The notes beneath the pieces are model-generated. The model was given only the letters and a program-made list of their open reading frames with translations, had not been told where the DNA came from and searched no databases. The translations under genes and the position numbers were made by a program. A DNA stretch of 64,000 nt from Halichondria panicea (taxonomy: Eukaryota; Porifera; Demospongiae; Suberitida; Halichondriidae). The DNA lies in NCBI RefSeq assembly GCF_963675165.1, contig NC_087393.1:1548502-1612501 (forward strand), read 5' to 3'. Shown here piece by piece: positions 55,241-64,000 of this stretch (positions are counted from its first letter, which is position 1; every line of letters begins with the position of its first letter).

Positions 55241-55841
55241 ACCTAATTTTAATAGGCCCCTTAATGGACCAACGAGCAGGTTTTAATGATGCCTGGAGCA
55301 ATCAAGCAAGTGTAACATGCAACACTGTTTGCTGTAGATCCTGTGAACAGAAGTTTGCAATGAATTGGATAAAGAAACTGGCAAACTGTAGGGCAACCCA
55401 GACATGCATTAAAAATTAAAATGTGCATGCAGCCTTCCATATCCTTTTGCTTCAAGACATAGCACATGCTGCAGGGGGTACTTTATATAACCATATTTCT
55501 GTGCTCTATTATCTATGATATAACTAGTCTATATATCTCTAGCTAGCTGTGTGTGGTATCAGCTTGTTGTGTGAGCCCCACCCACCATGCAAGCAGCTCT
55601 CAAGCCTCTATGATGTAATCTACCGTTGGTCCATTTATCAGAGTCCATTGCCACATTCTGGAAAGTGTAATACCTCAATTAGCTACTGAGGATTAAATTA
55701 TTATTATAATCTATATAACAGATAATTATATAGGTGGAGCCATCTGAAGTAACAATACAATCATTTTTTCAGTAGCTAGATCTAGATCTAGTGCTGCTAA
55801 AGTCAATATTAAAATGTACTCTATTTATCTTAAAAGCACCA

Positions 55842-58735
55842 TCACATGCCCAGGATCTCTTTGCCCCAGGCTACAATAGTGTCAGTGTCCACCACATTGC
55901 TCACAGTGGATCCAATGTCATAGCCCATGCTCTGAAACTCGGCCAGCGAGAAGTTTTTGTTTTTACACTTGATATAAATGTCTTTGTTTGGGGTGTAAAA
56001 CTTGTTGTTTGATGTAAATGGAACTATTCCTTTTAGTGACTTGTCAGGATCGCAACTTACGAAATCATAAATGTTCGGATTTCCAATGATGCAGGAATTG
56101 TTAGACCACATCTCACCCCAGCCAAGAATATCAATTGAGGCACCGTGACTAAAAGCACAGAAGGGAATAACTATAGTTTTTCCAATACTTTCCTCCACTA
56201 AGCTGTGCACCGCATCAGGATAAATATATAAGTTGTACTTGACCACTTTTGTGCGTCCAAAGTGGCTTTTGGAACCTCCATAAATGAGAAAATTGTATGT
56301 GTCGTAATAGTAGCAAGAGCCATCGTCATGATCTATTGGGAAAGTGGAGTGATAGTTATTTATGAGAAAGTTCTGTGTCAGATTAGTAGTGGCTGGTTGT
56401 AGAGACGGAGTCATTCCATCCTTCACCTTTGTGAGATATGGTTGTCTGTCCCACGAGTTAAATGGTCCGTGATCACTAGTCTCGCGAACCATGTTGAAAC
56501 CTAGGTTATGAACTACATTGTGACCTCCTCCGAATCCGTCATTAAAATTAATACCAGCTCGAGGTCCATTGAAGAACACATTGTTAGAGAATGTAGTTTG
56601 AGCAGTGAGAGCCTGAATGTATGCTGAAGTTTGCTTGCCGAATATTCCAATCTCTCGCATCACATTGTTGGCAATAACATTTCCATGGGGTTGATTGCCA
56701 TTTGTTCCATCGATTAATTGTGTTAAGCCAACCGAAGCAATTGCGCTGTCACCCGTGAAAAAGAATTCATTATTTTGGATGAGAGTCTTCCGCATGTAGT
56801 TGCTAAGAAAAATGCCATTTCCACCAGGTGAGTCAAACCGACAGCTGTGAATTGTTAGACCCTCAACACCTTCCGCAAACACAGCCCCTCCTCTGTGAAT
56901 GGACCAGTCTCCTCCGCTGGGAACCTCGTACAATTCTAAATACGTCGGTTGAGTGTGAGCAAATGTAATGTTCATAAAAGCAATGTTGTAAACGGGCGAG
57001 TCCATTGATCCTTGTACATTGAATAGCCTCTTGAGTACAGTTCCGACACCACTAGTAGGCAAAGTGCTGTTTGGATAAAGGTAGAGTTTCATTTCCGTTT
57101 CATTGTAAAACCATTCTCCAGGAGCGTCTAACTCTTCGAAAATGTTTTCCACATACCATTCAGCACCTGTTAAACATCCTCTGGCCTCTTGATAACCACC
57201 ATAGTTAAACTGAATCTCTCGCTTGGTGTTGTCTCTTCCTTTCACTGCAAACTGCCAGTTTCCCCAATGTTTACAGTGAAACGCATGAACTACTCCTGTT
57301 TCTGGATGTGTCCATGTGCGATTAACGAATCCTTCCTGAGCAGAGTAAACCAGCCCTGTTGAGATGATGTATGTTGAACCACCCCCTCCAGTAGGATGCG
57401 TTGTACCCCAGTAAGATTGTGGGGGATTAAAAACAGCCACGGGCCCACCAATCCCGATCTGAAACTGTGGGAAATGTGTTCCATTTCTTTCTGGACTCTC
57501 AATATGTATCTCTTCAGATTTCCCTTTGTTTTGTGGTGGCATCCAGGAATCAGCTTTGGATACGTAGCCAGTCGGGTTCGTGTGGAGACCCATGGTTTCT
57601 GGGTTGCCATCAGGATATCGAGCACGCACAGCTCTTCGTCCATTTATGAATAACGAGGTGAAATGAATCGGGGCTTGCTTGCTGAGGTCTGCCACCATTA
57701 TGTTGAGTTTCTTGCCACTGATACAACCTTGGTCTGTTGTGGGTACCCATAGTCCATCAGCTCTGAAGTAGCACATGTTAGCAAAGGCTCCTGTTGAAGG
57801 CCCATGCCATGTGTAGGCAAAGCAAGTGTTTTCCTGGGCACATGCTTTCTGGCACTCGTCAGAACTGTTCATACTGCTAACAAATGTTGCCATGTAACTA
57901 CTGTCACCCGGATTTAATACTGCCCCATTGATAGCATTTATTCCGTTCATCTGTGGTTCCATTCTGTGTATGAATTGGTCCCACTGAAAAGTGTATTGTT
58001 TTCCTCCACTTATGAGTGTTGGCTTCGATTTATTTCCTTGAATGGTAAGGTGGCTATCATCATGTCCTAGATCAAGTGTATCAGTTAGGTAGTAATCTCC
58101 GGGGGCCAGTATAATCATTCCTTCGTCTGTCAGCTTGGTCTTTTGACCTCGATACAAGTCGACAGCATGGTAAACAGTTTTCACTGGTTTGTCAGAAGTT
58201 CCAGGATTGTTGTCATCTCCATTGTTAGAGTCAGCATAAACAGTAATGTCACCCTTGTTATTTTTCAGACTTTTATTTTCAGACAGGAGAGGTTTTTTGG
58301 AGCTCTTTGGAACTGGTGGAATGTTACGAGCTGCTAATTGCAGCGCCTCATAGGTATAATGGACTTGACTGTTTGGCTGCAAAAAAGCAGAAAATCTCTA
58401 CAAGCTGGTATATAATACTAGCACAAAAACTACAATTCTGGAAGGCAACCCAGGCTAATTATAGTCTAACCTTTTTTTGTAGTGCCTAGACCTTTTTTTC
58501 TATGCTAGATCTTTAATAGGTAGACAGCAATAGTATGGATGTATACCTGTTCAGTCAAAAGTTGGTTGGCAAAGTCCCAGGCCAGCTCCTTGATGGCACA
58601 GTCAAGCTTAGGATCCACGTTGATGGGCTTAGCACTGGCTTTCGGCAAAGGGGAGCCATCAGAGCCTGCACACTGCACCTTTTCAGTTTGCAAGGCAAAG
58701 ACCAGGCTGCACACAAAAAGTACAATCTTCAGCAT
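55842..58735 (-). CDS. Secreted beta-helix protein, paralogue E (two exons)
   Basis: Exon 1 (58547-58735) gives MLKIVLFVCSLVFALQTEKV, a signal peptide two residues longer than in the other copies. Exon 2 is 58376-55842. The total is 907 residues with a 170 bp intron. The body is close to B and to the 3' part of D (GSKSHFGRTKVV, ESIGKTIVIPFCAFSHG), with private changes such as HYTYEALQLAARN, QAPIHFTSLF and NYMRKTLIQNNEFF. The Apple/PAN-like insert is kept. E is the most diverged in exon 1 and its intron, which suggests it is the oldest member or that the others were homogenised. Intact. Confidence 0.85.
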
Positions 58736-58753
58736 CCTTCCAGCTCTGCCGTT

Positions 58754-58776
58754 GATTAGAAAAGAGGGGTGGGGCT
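58754..58776 (-). promoter_or_regulatory. Conserved CACCC-type upstream box of paralogue E
   Basis: Gene-strand AGCCCCACCCCTCTTTTC, then TAATC, 19 bp upstream of the ATG. The surrounding sequence is not conserved with the other paralogues, which makes the survival of the box notable. Confidence 0.5.
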
Positions 58777-58952
58777 CGGCGGCTGCTGTAGAAAGATTCA
58801 GCTGAGTCAGCTAAACTATTAATAACACTCTAGATCAGCTTTTCAGCTTTTCAGTTTTACAAACTCTTAGATCCTGGTATAATTAATAGACCAGGTATAT
58901 CATACTCTCACTAGGTCTAGTCTAGATCTATAGACTGTGAAGAATAGAGATC

Positions 58953-61900
58953 ATGTCGTGTACACTAACTCTCATTTCTTCATCGACAACACGAAAGGAA
59001 CCGATAGACTATGACCTCAAGTTACCAGTAGATGTGACCCAGTTGCCCAAGTTCTCTGTGACAGATATCTGGGAGAAGAAGATTAGCAATCCACTCAGAG
59101 ATAGGTGCGTTGTAGATTTAGATCTAAATTTCAACCCCCCTCGATGATACAATCGATTGCCTTTTCGATTTCACATGATATGCATGGCAACAGAATGTAA
59201 TGAATGGCTCCATGTGTTTGTGGAATCGCCATACTGTGTTATTTATCAGAGCTTTTATTAACTAATGTTGTTTTTCCCACTCCCTATAAGGCTAATGGTT
59301 GAGTGGTTGTTTTCCTACTCTGTTGCTCAGCAACAACTGGATGCCATGGTTGCAAAGATCAGTGAAGCAATTCAACAAAATTTACCGCCGAGCAAACCTC
59401 TCTCGACTCAAACTGAAAACGAACCCGACCCTCTGGTACAAAAATCTGTGCAATCAACAAGCACGCCCCATACACCAAGTGATTCACTGACCATCACAGA
59501 AGTACACAAGTTAGTTGTGTCAGTATGTTGCCCCGGTGGCAGTTATTACAGTCCTTGTTTTGTGGAGAAGTTACGAGAAACTTATCAGACCGACAAGGTG
59601 TACAACAAGCAGCTAGTTATTACCACCCAGCACTGGGACGTTTTGCAGAAGAAGAAAGACAACTTCGTTTGGTACAAGACCAAGATTCCCCGCTCGTATG
59701 TTCAGCATATTGAGATGCTTACCAACCATCGACTTTGGTTGCCTGTCGATAACGAGATGAATTTGTTTTTGGAGAACACGTTTCAAGAAGATCTGTATAG
59801 TAGCCGCACTGTTACAGTACCAAATACCGGAGAGGTGATTGATTTTATGTCTGGTACACTCTACGACAAAAAGAAACGAAAGACCTACTACATCCGCTCC
59901 ACTGTTCTAGCCATCTTGACAAAACAGTCCCTTGTGAAATGCCGCTTTGTAGGGGACGAGGCATACAAGCGTATTGCGAAGCGTTACGATGCAGCTGGCA
60001 TTTTGTTTTACTCTGTGCACCCACAAACTGGAAAGGCTGTTTTTTTGCTAGGGCATATGACGTACGGCTCATACACCTGGTGTGACTTTGGAGGACTCAA
60101 AAGCTACAAGAGGCTAAAGTGTGTAAATTAGTAGAAATCATTGTGTCAATATAGGGGCCGTTATAATAATATTATTATTACACGTACCACTACCCTTTGA
60201 TTAGGTACCTACAGTCTTCTGTTTTGACAATTATGCATGTGAACATATTTTCGCTTCCTCTATACATGTATACCTATATATAGGGAGGCAGCAAGACACG
60301 CAGCTGCTCGTGAGTGCTATGAGGAGACGCTCGGTGTTCTGGGAAGTATCAAAGTCTTGCAAAAAATGCTAGAGGACTTCAAAACCAATAATGTCTTCAA
60401 GGTACATATTATTATTTCTATAGCTACCAACACTTGGATTGTAATTTTGCACACAGGTTATTAATGAGGTGTACAACTACGTTGAGCACTTCTTGCGAAT
60501 TCCTTTCATGGACTATTCGAAGATATTTGAAGCAGCTGCTAAATGCCATTCTTCTTCTTTGGAGATTGACGAAATAGGGTAAGTATACATAATTATTACA
60601 ATAACAATGCCAGTTATGGTAGATTGGGCTTCAATTGCGAGGCTTTTTTGATGCGAATTGCAAGTTTTTTCACGCAAAGAGGGACCATATACGGTATATG
60701 CTTGATCAGGAGCCGCAGGTACTAATTGTTTCATTTTGCTGGAAGAGGAGGTTATAATTCGAGAGAGGCCACTGTTCAAGAACGGTGTTTATTAGCTCCA
60801 GCTAATTCAAAAACCTTTAGTTTGTCATCAAAAGTTCTTTTCACCTGCATACACTTTAACTTTGCCCCATGAGAAAGTCTTTGTGAAGCACTAACAAGCT
60901 GCTACTTGTACCTAGTAGCTACGTACATGTAGCTTAGCTGCTAGTATTAATAGCTGCCACATACAGAAATGCTAGAGTCAAAGTTCACTGCGGCTACTAT
61001 TTGAGAGCGGCTACTAAATGTTTCATTTTGTTAGCAAAGGAGGCTACTATTTGAAAGCGGCCTCTGATCAAGCATATATGGTACATGTAATTTGGCTTGT
61101 TTTTTGCATTCAATGCGCAATATAGTTAGAAACGCAGTCATAAAGCTTCATTCGCAGATAATTAACTACACTTTTGAAACCCCGTATATATTGTATTTGT
61201 GTTTCTTTCAGGTGGTTCACAATGAGTGCCATTAGACACGCTGTTCAAATGGGATTAAACAACGAACGTGTTATGGTCAATCTTGATGGCAAAGTAAGTG
61301 GCTAGTCTATTTTGTGTACGCTGGAGCACCCTCTGCACCCTTCTGGCTACACAATACTAATCACAACAGTGAAGCACCTTCATGAGCATAATATAGTATT
61401 GAAAAAAAACCATGGAATCAATGATGCTACTAATAGAACTGCCTCTTATTTATGCTAACAATGCAAAAAAATTCCACCCGGGATCGAACCGGGGACCTTG
61501 AGTGGGTTGAACTCACGTGATAACCACTATGGCTCATTTCAAAATTAGCAGTGTACCACCTACTAGCCTTGACCCCAGGCCGATTTTTCTTTGAAGGAGA
61601 AAAATATGGCTTTGTATGTATTAATTGCATGATGGGTGATAATCATTCCTATGTAGATGGTGTGGCCCATCCACGCCCATATACTATCTATTGTATAGTG
61701 AAGCAGCTTAGCTGTGGCTTATGCATGCCCTCTATTTGTGTTGTTCGAGAAGGCTGGTCTGAAGCCAGAAGAGAATCTCATCTACCTAAGACCGAGGCTA
61801 ACCACCTACCCACCTCACACTCATGTACATACATGCACTCGTACAGGTTAGCTGTGAGCTGCGGGTGGAGTTTGTCCACACCCTCTGCATTGCCGAGAAG

Positions 61901-62479
61901 CTTGGTGTTTTGGACTGCATCGACTACATAACAACACAGCTGCACACAAGCAGTTTAACCACACCCTCTAGACCCATCTCCTATCCCAAATCACAAACAA
62001 CAGAAGGCTTGTCTATCCGCCCCCCACATACAGCACCAGCAATGACCGAGGCATGTACTACTTCACACGTCACTATTGCTCTCGCTGAGAAAATATGTAA
62101 CACTGAGAATGATTCCATTGATAAAATGGTTGCACAAAAAGATGATACACTTAGCATGACAACATCGAAAGAACTCTTGGTTACTCCTTTCGGTGATTCT
62201 CCTCAGAGCACAGCAACAAGTAGTGAGGCTCTCGACTCTGATCTTGATGATTTGGTGAGCCGGTCTCGAGCTTGGTCATTTGAGGAATTTGTGGCTGGTC
62301 TACCTCCAGAGGACGAGGCAGCTGCTGGTGAGGAGAAAAGGAGTTCGCTGCTTAATGGACCGAGACAGAGGAAGGTGGAAAAGGAAGAAAGAAAAAAGAA
62401 AAATACAAGACCTCATCCCACTGTGAAGGGAAGAGCTGTACTTTACTATGGAATGGGTTCTGGCACCTTTGGAATATAG
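58953..62479 (+). CDS. Nudix-domain protein (six exons)
   Basis: Exons 58953-59104, 59291-60118, 60284-60401, 60457-60578, 61212-61293 and 61847-62479 join in frame, giving 644 residues. Nudix enzymes hydrolyse nucleoside diphosphates linked to another group. The box is split by an intron: LKE, then AARHAAARECYEETLGV (E328, R336-E337, E340-E341, G344), with the upstream glycines three residues further away than in the consensus (GX8E rather than GX5E). The preceding strand AAGILFYSVHPQTGKAVFLL fits the start of a Nudix fold. Residues 1-200 have no motif I know. After the domain comes a predicted helical region, then a Ser/Thr-rich acidic tail with a basic KEERKKKNTR. The substrate is unknown. 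Introns hold a MITE and a tRNA-like sequence. Confidence 0.75.
60690..61082. repeat. MITE, ACCGTATTTGCTTGATCAG family (copy 2)
   Basis: ACGGTATATGCTTGATCAGG on the left pairs with CTGATCAAGCATATATGGT on the right. The inner GAGCGGCTACTA and GCAAAGGAGGCTACTATTTG motifs are repeated as in the copy at 15897-16248. It lies in intron 4 of the Nudix gene. Confidence 0.7.
61471..61540 (-). tRNA. tRNA-Val-like sequence, probably a pseudogene or SINE head
   Basis: On the minus strand ATAGTGGTTATCACG is a good A box, TGAGT and ACTCA can pair as an anticodon stem around TCAACCC (AAC at the anticodon position, but C at position 33 instead of T), and CCCGGTTCGATCCCGGG is a perfect T arm. The acceptor stem does not pair and the 5' part of the D arm is abnormal. 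A T run follows the 3' end. It sits in an intron of the Nudix gene. Confidence 0.35.
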
Positions 62480-62583
62480 AGAATTTTAGGTGATCTGTGT
62501 CTTAAATTATTAAATTATGCTTTTGTACTTCACTATGGAATGGGTGCTGGCACCTTCGGAATTTTAGGTAATGTGTGTCTTAC
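62435..62583 (+). repeat. Direct duplication of the Nudix gene 3' end
   Basis: TGGAATGGGTTCTGGCACCT...GTGTCTTA, which includes the last codons and the stop, is followed by a second diverged copy TGGAATGGGTGCTGGCACCT...GTGTCTTA, each about 65 bp. Confidence 0.65.
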
Positions 62584-62589
62584 CTTAAG

Positions 62590-62804
62590 GTGACATAATT
62601 ATTTTCACAGATAACACACTAGTCAGGTAGATTTGTCTGCAATTTTCACTGCTTAGCTCATTTTGCAAATTCTGCTCAAATTGTGTTATTCATAGCATTT
62701 CTAATTACTTGCAAATCGTTTTTTAACGAGATTTATTGCATTTTCCAATTATCTGCGAGGACACATTTTTGCGATTTTACTCTCATTCACAGAAATTATG
62801 TCAC
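62590..62804. repeat. Weak inverted repeat downstream of the Nudix gene
   Basis: GTGACATAATTATTTTCACAG faces CACAGAAATTATGTCAC about 200 bp away, enclosing AT-rich sequence with TTTGCAAAT-like tracts. It may be an eroded MITE. Confidence 0.4.
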
Positions 62805-63099
62805 GTACCTATCACCGTAGGGTAATTAAATCAATGTTGTTATGTGGATTTTGTGCATCATTAATTGCTATAGATAAAGACACAATAACGTGATCATGAC
62901 ATGGTGTCTAGTAGTTTATAGCTGCATACATTGCATTGTATTGGCAAAAGGAGGTTGGGTTCTAGTCTGCTGTCTTGCTCTTGTGCTGACTGAGATCCAA
63001 AGATGGCTTAGCTAGATTAACTGTGCATGTGCAAACTCTCAGGCTGCTCTAAAAGGGAGCCTGCTGACTGTGAGGTGGAGATGAGTGACCCCAGCTACC

Positions 63100-63545
63100 A
63101 ATTTGAAGTCCACTCATGCAGGGATAGGTTCGTATCAGATAGATTTATATAGCAACGGATGCATGCCGCTTTATAGTTGATTCCCCTGTTTAATTTATTG
63201 GTATGACATTTACAATAATGACATGTGACATTTTTTCTTGTTCCAGAGTGATGCTGAAGTCGCTGTTCTCGTTCTCCCCTTCCACCCCTCAACAATACGT
63301 TCTCCATCTCACAATTCAGCAACGAGTATCGACAAGCATCAACAGTATGATCTCACCGCAGGCTGCAATCTCAAGAAGGAACAGTAAATTCATCACTGCA
63401 CATAACAGATATCAGACAAAGCAGTGAGATGTTCGCTCGGTTAGTTGTATCATGAAATACCTGCCCCGATGAAAAACACTACAGTCCTTTTTTTGTGGAG
63501 AAGTTACGAGAAACCTTTGAGAGTGACGAGGCATATATACAGTAA
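63100..63545 (+). pseudogene. Decayed partial duplicate of the Nudix gene 5' half
   Basis: CCACTCATGCAGGGATAG|gttcgt resembles the end of exon 1 of the Nudix gene. After the acceptor at 63246, RVMLKSLFSFS resembles RLMVEWLFSYS of exon 2, and at about 63480-63535 TACAGTCC...TGTGGAGAAGTTACGAGAAA repeats another part of exon 2. The segments between are lost and frames do not connect. Confidence 0.65.
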
Positions 63546-64000
63546 GCATCTAATCATTAATTTTATACGCATCACGTGGACATTCTACTCTGCACATCTG
63601 GAAGAGTCTTTTTTAATACTATAGGGCACATGAATCATAACTTTGAAGGTGAGCAAAATTGGCAAAATATAAGCTCTCATCCCTATAATCACTCGGTAAT
63701 TAAGCGCTTCTTCTTGATATTATATCGTATTTTGACTTTTTTCGTAGAAAGCCGTTATTTGGCGTAGTGACCGATATAATTTCCCCAAAATTTGCAAAAA
63801 TGCTAGAGGATGGCCAGGGCAAGTACGAAAAAGCGTGGAAACGAGCAAGCGGTAGAAAGCCTACGTTAGTATACAACGTCATTCACATAATTGTGTATAC
63901 ATGCAAGAGTGAGTATATCACTGCATGGTATACGTACTTTGTTTAAGTGAGTATATTGATGGGAACACGTGATACAAATGCAATGTATATTAAGCAACTA
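63546..64000. other. Right edge, no gene recognised
   Basis: Short frames only. ATGCTAGAGGATGGCCAGGG at about 63801 weakly recalls ATGCTAGAGGACTTCAAAAC of Nudix exon 3, so the duplicate may continue as fragments beyond the part I can align. Confidence 0.4.

Larger units (their letters stand above)
45339..55676. mobile_element. 10.3 kb DNA transposon with repeat-built termini
   Basis: AATTA at 45334-45338 and 55677-55681 flanks it; the spacer upstream of C lacks the insert, so this is a 5-bp target duplication. The ends pair over about 130 bp: TATTACACTTTCCAGA, GGCAATGGACTCTGAT, ATGGACCAACGGTAGATTAC and GGTGGGTGGGGCTCACACA appear on both sides in opposite orientation. Further in, both sides carry ~180 bp tandem repeats, also in opposite orientation. 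The middle holds two convergent genes, a Ulp1-like protease (+) and a SWIM-finger transposase (-). The combination of a SWIM finger, a DDE-type core and a Ulp1 protease is reminiscent of KDZ (Kyakuja-Dileera-Zisupton) elements. Both genes have frame breaks, so this copy is probably inactive. Confidence 0.85.

Overview
The window looks like nuclear DNA of a marine sponge, probably a demosponge of the Amphimedon type. The grounds are AT-rich intergenic DNA full of ATGCATGC and ATAATTAT runs, many short GT-AG introns, animal-type genes (a seven-helix receptor-like protein, a PAF acetylhydrolase, a TFIIIB subunit) packed close together, and very many small inverted-repeat transposons. The phylum is an inference; no diagnostic gene settles it.

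Layout. 561-8280: two near-identical tandem copies of a piggyBac transposase gene, each split by a 1.9-2.0 kb intron filled with a ~157 bp minisatellite. 8326-9321: an intact single-exon 7TM gene; a broken relative lies at 17744-18804 on the other strand. 10312-16678: a seven-exon PAF acetylhydrolase 2-like esterase with a complete catalytic triad; its introns are packed with MITEs, and a decayed copy of its 3' end is at 19565-19790. 20010-25657: a multi-exon Brf-family (BRF2-like) TFIIIB subunit. 25915-58735: five tandem minus-strand paralogues (A-E) of a secreted ~905-residue beta-helix protein with an Apple/PAN-like insert. 58953-62479: a Nudix-domain protein, followed by a decayed partial duplicate.

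The beta-helix cluster has been invaded twice. A 6.7 kb element (38025-44746) with 13-bp perfect terminal inverted repeats sits inside the coding exon of paralogue D. It carries four genes as two divergent pairs: a 175-residue unknown facing a chromodomain protein, and a protein kinase facing a 727-residue DDE-like transposase of a family I cannot name. Removing the element exactly would restore the frame of D, and there is no target-site duplication. A second, 10.3 kb element (45339-55676) lies between D and E. It has AATTA duplications, long inverted termini built of ~180 bp repeats, a SWIM-finger transposase and a Ulp1-like protease, both with frame breaks.

How it fits together. The host genes look ordinary and unlinked in function, except the beta-helix family, which is evolving by tandem duplication and gene conversion. 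The most novel material is the 6.7 kb element, where transposase, kinase and chromatin reader travel together. All exon structures were read by eye from splice signals, reading frame and remembered family motifs; no alignment or database search was run.
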